From Lojkania enalia (Eukaryota > Ascomycota > Dothideomycetes > Pleosporales), in the NCBI GenBank assembly GCA_010094045.1, contig ML986606.1, positions 162,867-200,654 on the forward strand: a stretch of DNA of 37,788 nt, read 5' to 3'. The position numbers and the translations under genes are program-made. Positions 1 through 10,928 of the stretch are shown in pieces. Within the stretch, counting starts at the first letter, position 1. Each line of letters starts with the position of its first letter. Under the pieces are notes generated by a model that saw only the letters and a list, made by a program, of their open reading frames with translations, did no database searches and had not been told where the DNA came from.

Positions 1-1186
1 TAGCATTCTTAAACTAATACTAGTCTAATTTAGCTAGGTATTTTAGCTCTAGATACCCTTTCGCAGTACTAGAGGTATATCTCTATACTAATACTATACG
101 TATATACTCTATCTAATAGTAATCCGTATTAATCTTAAGTCGGTCTAGGATTAAGGCTCGCTATTATTTAAATATAGGTTTATTACTATCTATAAAGCTT
201 TCGATCTTAGGCGTACGTTTAGTAAGGTAGGCTTAAAGGGGCTTAGGGGTGGTTAAGAGGTTTCTTACTAGGGGAGTTGCAAAAGTTTCTTAGTATATTA
301 TTAGTTCTAATTCGGTGGTTTATAGAGGTTAATTAGGACTAATAGTTCTCTATTATATTAAGTATATAATCTCCTCTTATAAAATTATAATTTATTCTTT
401 AAGGGTTAGTTTACTCTAATTTCCCTCCGAATTAGATAGGTTCTTTATTATAAGCCCTATAGAGAGGGGTCTACCTGTTATAGGGCCCCCTGTAGGAGGT
501 AACAGTTATTCTATACGTGTAGATAGAAGTTTACTCTTACTACGACTTACGTGTATATCGGTTCTAGTATAAGAATTAGAAGGTGAATTATAGTTAGATA
601 TTAGCGGTTGCCTCTAATTCTAATAGGTTATTAGTAGTCTCCGAGTTTCTACCTAGGCGTACTCTACGCGGCTTTTCCGAAGGCAATTCTAATCGTAGGG
701 GATAAGAAATTCTAAACCTAAAGGCTTCGGTTAATAAGAAGTCTCTAAAATTCTGTCTAGGTAACTAAATAATTTAATATAATGGTATATAAGTATTACA
801 ACCTAAACTAAATTAGGTATATCTTAGACTTAGACGTATTTAAATAAACAATTAATGCGATATTATTAAAGAGGCTATTACTAGTAGTATTAAGTTCTTC
901 TATATAATATAACGGCGTAGGTAAGATAATGGGTCTAAATATAGTATAAATCTACTTAGAGGTATATAGAAGTACGTAGGGGTTTAGGGACCTAGGAATT
1001 CTATTAACACCTATAGGCCTTATACGAAAGGATATAGAAGAACTATTAAGCTACTTATAAGGGAGTGTGCAACTATATACGGAAGGGAAAAGGGGTAGAA
1101 CTAGGGGTAGAATAAGATAAGCGAAAAGCTTTGGGATAAGGTTGTATATAAAACTTTTCGTGGAACGATTTCTTTGCATCGTTACA
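1..1186 (-). mobile_element. Family A Gypsy LTR retrotransposon, copy A1, 5' part only
   Basis: This is the 5' portion of a minus-strand LTR retrotransposon that continues past the left edge of the window. Its 5' LTR is at 908-1186, and 1-907 is the leader and start of the internal region. The identity rests on alignment with copy A2: 1-324 matches about 16,440-16,739, and 325-907 matches 18,611-19,194. The differences seen are nearly all C/T and G/A. I found no recognisable protein domain in the 907 internal bases, as expected for leader and early gag. Stop codons are frequent in all frames. The assignment to Gypsy comes from the pol region of copy A2. Confidence 0.75.
908..1186 (-). repeat. 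Family A 5' LTR (279 bp) of copy A1
   Basis: On the plus strand it reads TATAACGGCG at the left and GCATCGTTACA at the right. The intact ends are the inverted pair TGTAAC..GTTACA, and the left TG has decayed to TA. Other copies lie at 10,650-10,928, 19,195-19,392 (truncated), 34,431-34,709 and, in the opposite orientation, 37,324-37,601. Three of them are exactly 279 bp. Confidence 0.85.
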
Positions 1187-1464
1187 CTTTATATAAATTA
1201 CGTTTATATTATAGTCTAATATAATTAGTATTATATAGTATAAATTATATAAAAAAATATATACCTTTAAAGAATCTAATAAGAAAAGCTTTAGTAGACT
1301 CTTAAAGAACCTTAATTATACTCTATTACTAATATATCTTACTATTATAGGTATTCTTCTAAACTATAGTAGTAATCTTATAGATTAGCCGCGAAAAAGA
1401 GAGCTTTTAAAGGAGGAGTTTAGTACTCTTCTAATATTATTTAATCTATTAAAATACGATAGCT
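1187..1464. other. Unassigned AT-rich RIP-decayed DNA
   Basis: This segment lies between the A1 LTR and element C. It ends in TAGCT, the 5-bp target site of element C, so it is older than that insertion. No reading frame, tRNA or known repeat end is visible. It probably continues on the other side of element C from 7,525. Confidence 0.5.
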
Positions 1465-1767
1465 TGTTATAGTAATACTGTAATACCTCTACACCTATAC
1501 CACCCTTACTATAATACCCGAACCAGCTGCTAGTAATAGCTGTTAGCTGCTAGCTAGAATATAACCGACTTATTATAACTATAATAGAGGAAGGTTTTAC
1601 TAACCTAGCTAGCCTATATAGTAGTACAGACCTAACTCCTATAAAAACCTATATAATATAGATATTTCTATTCTTTATATAACGTTTTAATATTTATATA
1701 TAGTATATAATAATAGAGTTAACTATTTAAAGTATAATTAATTAACTACGCGTAAGTCTCTATAATA
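1465..1767 (+). repeat. Element C 5' LTR (303 bp)
   Basis: Starts TGTTATAGTAATACTG and ends CTATAATA (the original CA end is now TA). It matches 7222-7524 over the same length with transition differences, for example ACCTCTACACC against ATCTCTACACC near the left end. Confidence 0.9.
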
Positions 1768-1839
1768 TTATATTATATTATCTACTATTATATATTATAA
1801 ACAAGAATGTACTCGTTAATATACTTAAAAAGATCTAAG

Positions 1840-2790
1840 GTAAACTAGACTCTTTATAGTAGAAGAATAAGATGCTAGTAGAGGCTTTAGTAACCTAGGA
1901 GAACTGCTATAAGTTAGACCTTAAAGCAATATAAAGAGAATTTAGTAGCTGTTAAATAGCTACCCCTCTACCAGCTACTAGTATATTAACAGCAACAGAA
2001 CTATTACCCGCCTTTAACCCGATTTAGCCTATAACTCTAGCTTCTAAATAGATGTTTATATTAACTCCTAATCCGCCTAAAACTACGTATAACCTGTATT
2101 TCCGTTTTAACCGCTTATCTAACACTCTAATATTCTCTAGTAAACGCTTAGAGCTTTTACACTTTATTAGAAAACTCTACTATAAACTAGAAGGAAACGC
2201 TAACTAATACTTAACTAAACGTACCCGCCTTCTATATATTTATTTCTACCTAGAATAAGACCTAGTAATATTAGTTAACCTATTAATAGATAAGGGTATT
2301 AACTCTATAGATAGCTTAGTCGCCTTTTTAGAATCCACCTATAGCGACCGGAATAAGGAGACTATAGTATAGAGTAAGCTAGAGACCTTAAAATAAGGCT
2401 AAAGTAGGTTCCCTACTTACTTTATTAAATTCCGACGCCTAATTATAGATACTAAACTAAATAAGACCGGACAAATTATATATCTCCGACGTTCTCTCTC
2501 TAATAAGCTCTACCGTACTATAATAGGTGTTACGATACCTAGCACCCTAAATAACTATACTAACCTAATTTCCCTATATAATACTAACCTATATTACCTA
2601 TCCAGTAACTACTATAAATAACTAAAGTATTATACTATTTACTAGAAGAACTTAAATATTATAGAACTTAATACTTCTAGTTATACGCCTATAGGCTCTA
2701 ATAAATAAAAAAGATACTGCTGTAAAGAACGCTATTATAAGTATAATAGTAAGAGATATATTTCGCTAGAATATAGCGCCCCTCTACTAT
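1840..2790 (+). pseudogene. Element C gag pseudogene
   Basis: The decayed structural (capsid/nucleocapsid) gene. Around 2110-2640 the plus-strand frame reads as a retrotransposon Gag capsid domain: a tract of RLLYIYFYLE type, then a DKGINSIDSLVAFLESTY segment, a KLETLK segment, and RRLIIDTKLNKTGQII leading into LRRSLSNKLYR. Stops are TAA or TAG in place of Gln or Trp codons. At about 2705-2765 a CC....Y....Y-like segment is the remnant of a CCHC zinc knuckle in which some Cys and His codons have become Tyr (TGT to TAT, CAC to TAC). The start codon cannot be fixed. Identification as Gag is by domain pattern and position directly after the 5' LTR. Confidence 0.7.
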
Positions 2791-2989
2791 TAATCTGTTA
2801 AGAGTTTTAGAGCTCTACTATACCTTATAGGTTCTACTCTTAATCCTCTAACCAATCCTCTAACCAATTCTTAATATACTTATTATCTTATAGATAAAGC
2901 TATTACTTTTACTTTTAAACGTAGCTAGCCTCGCCAACTAGAATATTATTAAAAGGTCTATCCTAGAAGTAAATTACTTCTTAGGACTA

Positions 2990-5900
2990 TACCTATACCG
3001 AATCTCTATATACCTATAGAACTAACTTCTATAGAAATAGTTATAAGACTACTAGATCCTAGCTCCTTTCTTAATTTATTAAGACCTAGTCTAGTAAGAT
3101 ATTAATATTCTTATTAATATTAGGGCTACTAGTTATAGCTATATCTATAGAGACTTTATATAAACTTTAAAACTCTAAAAGATATAACTCTTATATAACC
3201 TATATTTAACCGGCTTTAATAGAGAAGTCCTCTATAAGAGGACTATCTTCTACTTAATTACTCTAATCCTCTAATGCCTAAACTATTTAGAGATAGTATA
3301 TCTCTATATAACTATACTAGAAAAATACTAGTTAATTTTAAGATAGCTATAGATATATAAATATTATATAAACATAAACTATAAGAATAAATAGCTAGTT
3401 TTTATTACTAACTAATATCTAACTTAATACTTATAATCTACTAGTATTATTATCTACTAATAGGCTATTTAAATAGTTATTAAAGACTGTAAACTACCCG
3501 AACCTAATATAAAAGAAGATCCTAAAATAACTAATTTACGACTCTTATATAGCCTAAAGTCTAAATAGTACTATTTAAAACTCTACCTATTAAACTATAC
3601 TTAATATAATTACTAGCTATTTAAAATACTATATTAGTTAAAAAAATCTAAAACTAAAATTAACTTAATCTTAAATAAAGATTATAGTTAAGAGGACCTA
3701 TCTAAGCCTAAATACCTAAAGTCCGTACTATAGCTAGATATATATTATATAGACGTTATACTACTAGTATAACTCTTCTAGTAATTTAACTATAAAATCT
3801 TCGCTATATTAATAGCTAATATTAATAAGGCTCTAGCCTTAAAGGTATATACTAACTCTATTACTAAAGTATCTAAAGAATATTATAACCTGTTATCTAT
3901 CTTCTTATATAAGGATATAGATAAGCTACTTAAATAATAACTATACGATTATAAGATTAAACTAGAAAATAGTAAGTAAACCAGCTTTAGTCTACTCTAT
4001 AGGATATCCTAGAACGAGTTAAAGGTATTAAAGAAGTACCTTAATAAGAACTTATGTAAGGGATTTATTAGAATAAGTTTATTACTAGTAGTTGTACCTA
4101 TAATCTTTATAAAGAAACCTAAAAGTAGTTTCTAATTCTATATAGACTATAGAGCCCTAAATACTATTACTATTAAGAACTAATACCCGATTCTACTAAT
4201 CTAAGAAATGTTAGCCTAACTTAATAAGGCTAAATACTATATAAAACTTAATATTATTATCGTATTTAATAAGCTAAGAATTGCTAAGAGAGATAAATAG
4301 AAGACTACCTTTTATATATACTACAGGCTGTTTAAATATCTAGTAATATCTTTTAGCTTAGCTAATATTCTAAGTATATTCTAGTATTTTATAAATAATA
4401 TACTAAGACTATACTTTAATATATTCTATACTACCTATATTAATAATATCCTAATATTTAGTAAGAATCTAAAGGATTATAAGTAGCATATCTAGCTAGT
4501 TCTTAAAGCCTTAAAAGCGAATAGTCTATAGTTTAATATAGATAAGTACAAGTTCTACTAGTTAGAAGTAATCTATCTAGGGTATATAATTACTATAGAA
4601 GAGATCTATATAGACTTAAAGAAGGTAGAGATAATTATTAACTAGAAATACTCTAAGAATATAAAAGATATTTAAGCTTTTATAGGCTTCGCGAACTTCT
4701 ACCAATAATTTATTAGTAACTTCTTATAGAAAGTCTCCTCTTTAGTAGCCCTAACTAAGAAGAATACTCGATTTAACTAGAATAATAGCTGTTAATATTC
4801 CTTTAACTATCTAAAAGATGCTTTTATTTCTATACCAATTCTCTAATACTTTAACCCTAAGCTGTTAATAGTAGTAGAAACTAACGCGTCCAACTTTATA
4901 ACAGCTGATATACTATTCTAGAGAGGTGCTGACAGTAAACTAAGACCTATTACCTACTTCTCTAAGCGTATAAACCCTATTAAAAGCAACTATAAGATAT
5001 ATAATAAAGAACTACTCGCGATTATCTAATATTTTAAGTAATAGAGGCCCGAATTAGAAGGTACAGCATTCCCTATAGAAGTGCTAAGCGATTATAAGAA
5101 CTTATAGTACTTCGTAATAATAAAGTAGCTAAGCTACTAATAGATCTATTAGTTAGAATATCTATTAAGGTTTAACTTTAGTATTATATACCGACCTAGA
5201 AAACTTAAAGAAAAGCCTAATATCTTAACTTAAAGGTTATAAGACGAGTCTATATAAGAAGAGACCTGTAGAGGTTATTAATAGATATTACTTCGTTCTA
5301 AACTATTCTAATAGATAGAAATAGGCTAATCGATTATAGAGATTATCGATAAAGAATACCCGAACGATAATCTGATTTAAGATACCTTAAAACTACTAAG
5401 AGAAGAAGCTTATTAATCTAAGCTCCTAATTCTAGCTAACTATAAAGAGTATAACAACCGACTATACTACTAAAATTAACTTATAGTACTAAACTATAAC
5501 GAGCTGAAGCTTAAGCTACTATAAGCTATCTATAACTCGCTATCTAATAGATACTCTAGTTGAGAAAAGACCTTAGAACTACTCTAGCACGAGTACTATT
5601 AGTTAAGGATATTTAACTCGGTATAACAATATATAAGCTGTTATTATATATGCCGAAGAAGTAAGACTTCTAAAGAGAAGTACTATAGATTACTAAAACC
5701 GTTGCTTATATCTAAACGAAGGTTTTAAGATATTTTTATAAACTTTATAACCGATCTACTAGAATTAGAAAGTTGTACGAATATTATAGTAGTAGTTAAT
5801 AGGCTTAGTAAGTATAGATACCTGATATTATACACAAGAATTAAAGCTCCTAATATTATCTAACTATTCTATTACTATATATAAGTTTACTATAGACTAC

Positions 5901-6810
5901 TACGTACTATTATATCCAACTGTAAAATATAGTTTATCTCTACCTTCTACTAAAAGCTCTATAGACAGCTATAAATTAATATATATATCTTAACCAGCTT
6001 CTACCTAAAAACTAATAGCTAGATAGAAAATGCTAATACAGTAATAGAATAAGTTCTCTAAGCCTATGCTAACTATAAATAAGATAATTAGGTTGAATAG
6101 CTGCTAATAGTGCAGTTTAAAACGAATAATATAGTATCTAAATTAATAAAAGTCTCTCCGTTTTTAGCCTACTTTAGCTAGTACCCTCAAATAAGTTTTA
6201 AGCCGCCTATAGGAATCTATTAACCGCTAAAATAGTCTCTAATAGTCTAGAAAGCTAATAGGCTAGTTAATAAGATAAAGGATATTATAGAGTATATTAG
6301 AGAAGAACTTATCTAGATATAAGCGTTCTAATAAGAGTATGCTAACCGTAAGCGCATACCAGCCCCTAACTACTAGATTGGTAATCTAGTCTAGCTAGAC
6401 GCTAAGAATATACGTATATAAAGACTGTTGAAAAAGCTTAACTAGAAGAATATAGGCCCTTATAAGGTTATTGTAAAGGTATTCTTATATACTTATAGAC
6501 TAAAGCTACCCGAATTAGCTAAAATATATCCTATATTCTATATATTACTATTATAGCTAGCACCTAAGTTATCTAACTACTTGTCTAGTTAATAAGTATA
6601 TAACCCTGAACCTATTAAGATTAATAAAGAACTAGAATACCGTATTAAGCAAATAGAAAACCTCTACTATAACTAATAGAGACGCCGGCACAAATACCTA
6701 GTTAAGTAGACTAGCTATTATAACCTAGAATAGTACCTAACTAGTAATTTTACTAAGATAACTACTATAGAAGATTACTATACTAAAAATCTAAATAAAT
6801 AAGACTTAAA
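2990..6810 (+). pseudogene. Element C pol pseudogene (RT, RNase H, integrase, chromodomain)
   Basis: The decayed polyprotein gene. The RT spans about 4,060-4,640: the frame shows IDYRALNTITIKN, then KAKYYIKL, and the catalytic box at 4436-4447 reads YINN where Y-x-D-D is expected, because both Asp codons GAT became AAT. RNase H follows at about 4,850-5,050 (ETNAS, then TYFSKRINP and YNKELLAI). The integrase has a zinc-finger remnant with C-x2-C near 5,640-5,660 and a core beginning about 5,730 (FINFITDLLEL, VVVNRLSKY, where the Asp is Asn). A chromodomain lies at about 6,620-6,790 (KYLVK followed by a decayed aromatic cage). Many in-frame TAA/TAG codons are present and no protein can be made. 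Protease was not placed with confidence. Confidence 0.88.
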
Positions 6811-6919
6811 TATAATATTACGTCTAGATTTTTAATTAGGCGTTAGAGTCTAATCTAAGTATATTCTTAGACGCCTGTAATAATACTATACCAATATAAT
6901 ACTAGTAATAATACTGCTA

Positions 6920-7092
6920 CTAATCCCTAGTATAGTACTACTATATAAACCGAACCGATCTAATCTCTAGTATAGTACTACTATATAAACTAAACCAACC
7001 TAATCCCTAGTATAGTACTACTATTAACTACTAGTTATGCTAATATGCCTATAATCTAACCTAATCTCTAGTATAGTACTACTATATAATAA
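6920..7092 (+). repeat. 40-bp tandem repeat between pol and 3' LTR of element C
   Basis: The unit begins CTAATCCCTAGTATAGTACT. Two adjacent 40-bp copies lie at 6920-6959 and 6960-6999, a third starts at 7000 and diverges after about 26 bases, and a fourth partial copy starts near 7061. Each unit contains the imperfect palindrome TAGTATAGTACTACTA. It lies in the untranslated tail of the element. Confidence 0.8.
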
Positions 7093-7207
7093 TAACTAAT
7101 CGCGTTAATACGCCTATAACTTTAACTAATATTAGTATTAATAACTACTACTTACTTATAAATAACCCGAATATAATACGAAGACTTAACTTATAGAAAC
7201 TTATAAC

Positions 7208-7221
7208 TAAAAGGGGGGTAC
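7208..7221 (+). other. Polypurine tract of element C
   Basis: AAAAGGGGGGTAC sits immediately upstream of the 3' LTR. It is the expected priming site for plus-strand DNA synthesis and fixes the element's orientation as plus. Confidence 0.8.
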
Positions 7222-7524
7222 TATTATAGTAATACTGTAATATCTCTACACCTATACTACCCTTACTATAATATCTAAACTAGCTACTAGCAATAGTTAT
7301 TAGTTACTAGCTAGAATATAACCGACTTATTATAACTATAATAGAGAAAGGTTTTGCTAACCCAGCTAGCCTATATAATAGTATAGACCTAGCTCCTATA
7401 AAAACTTATATAATATAGATATCTCTATTTTTTATATAATATTTTAATATTTATATATAGTATATAGTAATAGAGTTAACTATTTAAAGTGCGATTAACC
7501 AACTATATATAAGCGTCTATAATA
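7222..7524 (+). repeat. Element C 3' LTR (303 bp)
   Basis: Same length as the 5' LTR. Its first bases are TATTATAGTAATACTG (TG decayed to TA) and it ends CTATAATA, followed by TAGTT, the decayed second copy of the target duplication. Confidence 0.9.
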
Positions 7525-7529
7525 TAGTT

Positions 7530-8298
7530 ATATCTTATTAGTATATAACTATAATAAAAACCTATAATAACTTACTACTAGAGTAATAGTAATATTTTAC
7601 TAGTACAGGCTTTACTAGTATAGATACCTTATAAGCTAATTTAGCGGCGAGCTACTTTTAAAGAATCTTACTATCTATTAAAACGGTTTTAGATTATGCT
7701 ATTCCTCGAGTATAAGATATTATATATTAATAGTAGTAGAGTAGAGTAGTTAATATTAATAATTAAGGTTAATAGTATAAAGCTAAATTGAGGTTTATTA
7801 ATAGATACCTAAAATATAAATATAGATACTAAGATATATATATATTAAAAGCTAGTACTAAATTAGAATTATAAAGTAAAGCTAATAAGGTGTTTAAGTA
7901 TATATTATAAGAATACTGTAATAAAAAACTGTAATAACTTACTATCTTATAAAGCTAGTAGTACGCTTTTTAGTAATAGTTTTTTATACTAAACTAACTA
8001 ATATTTTATATTTATTTAGATATATATATATTTTATTATTACTTCTATCTAATTTATACTAGTAGGTAGTATATATACTTATTATATTAAGCCTAATACT
8101 CTACTACAACTCTTCTTCCTACTATATTCTTATTAATATAACTCTAAGTCTTTAATTTATTATATACTTTTATTATAGTTTCTATAAAATATCGACTATT
8201 AAAGTAGAGTCTATTAACAACAATTTTCTCGATAGTCTAGATAGCTTACTACTACTAAAGCTACTAGAGCTACTAGTTAGCTTTAACTAAGATAAGTA
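7530..8298. other. Unassigned AT-rich RIP-decayed DNA, target of elements C and F1
   Basis: No intact frame, LTR or TIR is recognised. The segment is heavily decayed and lies between two insertions (C to the left, F1 to the right), so it is likely part of one or more older repeats that continue in 1187-1464 and 10,172-10,649. A plus-strand frame around 7,790-8,020 has fewer stops than average, but I cannot tie it to a family. Confidence 0.5.
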
Positions 8299-10169
8299 AC
8301 GTACTATATAAGCAAGCTAATTACCCAAGTAAGCTAATTATAATACTAAGACTATATTAAAATCGCGACTACTTTTCGCAAAATATTATACTTTCTTATA
8401 TTCTATTATACTATATAGTATAGTAGCCTATTCTTCTATATCTATAGCATTATTTTTATACGTCCGCGAGTTATATCTAACCTCGCTGTACTACCTATAG
8501 CACCTTTAAGTCGGCTGGCCTCTATTAATACTGCCTTCTTCCTACCCTTCTTTCTATTAGTATAAGCGCTAAACTCTTTTAGAGTAGTTAATTAAGCGCC
8601 TTCTTTAATTATTAGATTACCTTCCTTCTATATACGCTTTCTTTTATATAATTAATGTTATATAGCGGCTTTATTAACTATTTAAAGTTTAGCAACCTAA
8701 GCGTATAATAGTATATTTTTATATATTATATATATAGTACCCTTTGTAAACTATTTAGACGCTTCTACTATTAAAGTAGATAAGCTATCTAAGTACTTTT
8801 AAACTCTTAATCGAACGTATATAGATTAAGATCTAAATTCGATAGAATTACTTAGTATTTTTAACTCCTAAAGGGTATCTTCAACTATAAAGAGTATTAG
8901 TATATATAGTCGAACTTTAAACTTTAATAGTACTATATCTAGGTTAAATAGAACTAGACTAGTATCTTAAAAGCTACCTAAGATATTACTCTTTATAATT
9001 ACTACGTTAAAAGCTACTTTAAAGTAGGATAAGAACTCGATTTTTATAATATAGTTAATATAACCGTATATTAGCTATTTAACTTAACGCTTATACGCAG
9101 TTTTTAAAGGCGAGAAACAACCTATATCTAGTAGCTATAGTAGGTGCAACGAATATAAAGGTATATAGAGAGTAATAATATTCTTTTTCTTGTAGAGCTA
9201 CCTGAATTTAAGCAAGTCGTAGCTCTTATAACCGTCGAGAATTAGCAATTAATACGTACTAATAGTACGATTCTTTATATACATGTTAAAGTGCTTTAAC
9301 TACTTAATACTAATATTATTTATCGTCCAGCCGTTATCAGTAACTTATATAGCCTAGGTTGGTAGAATATCGTCTTTTTTATACTATATAGAGAGGTGGT
9401 AAATACTTATAAAGATAATAAAAGGTAGTATTATCTATCCTTTCGTATTAATACCCTAAATAACTATAGTCTACTTATAATTATCTAGCTGGAGCTACTT
9501 TAGTCGATTCCGTCTCTTAGAACTAGTAACTACTACTTCTATTAATATCACGTCTATTATAAAGCCTAATTTATTAAAGTTGTATATATCTTTATTAATA
9601 ATACCGTATTTAGCCTTTATATTCTATATAAGGTAGAACTAGCCTCTTATAACCTTAGAATCCTTATATTTAGCTCTTAAATAGTCGTACTTTTAATTAA
9701 ATTTAATCTTAAGCTTAGGCGTACGTTTAATAAAGTTCTCTACCTAGTTCTTTCTAACCTAGCTAGTAGAGCGTATAGCTAGTAGTAAATTAGCTATATC
9801 TTAAATAGTAGTAAGCTGCGGCGGAAATTCTCTTATATCTAGATCTAGTATATACTAAACAATTACCTACTCCTTAGTCTTACTAAGCTTTATTAAATTA
9901 GGCCGGTAATCGCGTTATAGAGCTATTCCTCGCTTTTATATACTAAGTATACTTTAGGAGATATTATAGATTAATACAATATAATATATAGTTAGTATTA
10001 CATTTTATTAAAGAGTTTAGAGTATAAGCTATATTCTAGCTTCTTTCTAAATTAATTCTACAGTTATTAATTATAGTATAATACTATAAAGTATAATTAT
10101 CGCGATTTTAGTAGAGTTTTAATATTATAATCCGCTCGCTTAGGTAATTAGCTCGCTTATACAGTACGT
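8299..10169 (-). mobile_element. Fot1/pogo-like DNA transposon, copy F1 (1,871 bp)
   Basis: The element has terminal inverted repeats of about 45 bp starting ACGTACTATATAAGCAAGCT (left) and ending with the reverse complement at 10,169. It is flanked by the TA dinucleotide duplicated at 8297-8298 and 10170-10171, the target of Tc1/mariner-superfamily elements. One transposase frame on the minus strand fills the middle. Copy F2 (16,740-18,610) has the same 1,871-bp length. The TIR carries an internal direct repeat of the type AAGCTAATTA, a probable transposase binding site. It is inactive because the frame is full of stops. Confidence 0.92.
8440..10090 (-). pseudogene. F1 transposase pseudogene (DDE, Fot1/pogo type)
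   Basis: The decayed minus-strand transposase. Reading leftward from about 10,090 it shows a psq-type helix-turn-helix remnant, then at about 9,680-9,900 a CENP-B/Tc5-type DNA-binding region (a KRISAAAY stretch followed by the decayed remnant of the second helix-turn-helix). The DDE core starts near 9,600 with IYNFNKLGF, where the first catalytic Asp is Asn. Next come VVVTSSKRRNRLK and DNGWT motifs and, at 9220-9245, LLILDGYKSY, in which the second Asp (9234-9236) is still present but the following His is Tyr. A basic KKGRKK tail follows near 8,550. Stops are TAA/TAG throughout. The family is firm; exact ends are approximate. Confidence 0.85.
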
Positions 10170-10171
10170 TA

Positions 10172-10649
10172 AGAAGAGACTAATAATTAATATTATATTA
10201 ATCTAAGAATTATACGAGAAGAGAAAGATTGTAAAAATTAGATAGATTAATAGTAAAGATAACCCTATAGACGCCTATATAAAGAAAATATTAAATAAGG
10301 TACTAGAAACTCTTATTTTATATAATACGCTTATAATATAAGTTAAAGTATTAGTAGATAGACTAAATACTATATAAGATGCTATACGCACGCGTATATA
10401 GGGAAGTAGAAAGAGGAGTAGAAGGAGGAGTAGAAGGAGGAGAAGAGTAAGGGGATAGAAGAGATAGAGAAGGATAAAAGGCAGGTAATTGTACGTACGT
10501 AGATATATAAATAGATAGAGTAGGCCTATAAAAAGAAAAACTACTAGTATCTAAATAGTAAATATTATATAGAGCTAAAGTATATATTTTATAGTTAAGA
10601 TATATAATATAGTATATATGCTTAAACCGAACGCGTATCTTATATAGCT
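10172..10649. other. Unassigned AT-rich segment with a purine microsatellite
   Basis: The continuation of the DNA that received F1, ending at the left LTR of element A2. It contains about three copies of the 12-base unit TAGAAGGAGGAG at 10,407-10,442, followed by more GA-rich sequence to about 10,480. The minus-strand open frame through it is low complexity (Tyr/Leu/Ser/Pro) and starts inside the neighbouring LTR, so I do not call it a gene. Confidence 0.6.
10407..10445. repeat. 12-bp GA-rich tandem repeat
   Basis: Three near-perfect units of TAGAAGGAGGAG (the first reads TAGAAAGAGGAG). All purines except the T lie on the plus strand. Confidence 0.8.
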
Positions 10650-10928
10650 TATAATAGCGTAGGTAAGATAATAGGTCTAAATACGGCACGAATCTACTTA
10701 GAGGTATATAAGAGTATATAGGAGTTTAGAGACCTAAGAATTCTATTAACACTTATAGGCCTTATATAAAAGGATATAGAAGAACTATTAAGCTACTTAT
10801 AAAGGAGTATATAACTATATATAGATGGGAAAAGAGGCGGAGTTGGGGGTAGAATAAGATAAGCGAAAAGCTTTAGGATAAGGTTATATATAAAACTTTT
10901 CGTAGAACAATTTCTTCGCATTATTATA
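10650..10928 (-). repeat. Family A 3' LTR of copy A2 (279 bp)
   Basis: Starts TATAATAGCGTAGG and ends GCATTATTATA. These are decayed forms of TGTAACAGCG and GCATCGTTACA. The polypurine-tract complement CTACCCCCC follows at 10,929. Confidence 0.88.

Larger units (their letters stand above)
1465..7524 (+). mobile_element. Complete decayed Gypsy chromovirus, element C (6,060 bp)
   Basis: A full-length LTR retrotransposon with two 303-bp LTRs (1465-1767 and 7222-7524) and a 5-bp target duplication (TAGCT at 1460-1464, TAGTT at 7525-7529; one C-to-T change). Domains in order are gag, a degenerate zinc knuckle, reverse transcriptase, RNase H, integrase and a chromodomain. This order is diagnostic of chromoviruses (Metaviridae of the Ty3/Gypsy type). 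A G-rich polypurine tract sits directly before the 3' LTR. Every coding frame is broken by TAA/TAG codons and the RT catalytic box is changed, so the copy is inactive. The decay is almost entirely transitions, consistent with RIP. Confidence 0.93.

Noticed and set aside
10363..10689. 108-residue minus-strand open frame
   Set aside because: Low-complexity Tyr/Leu/Ser/Pro text caused by the GA-rich repeat; it starts inside the family A LTR and has no domain.
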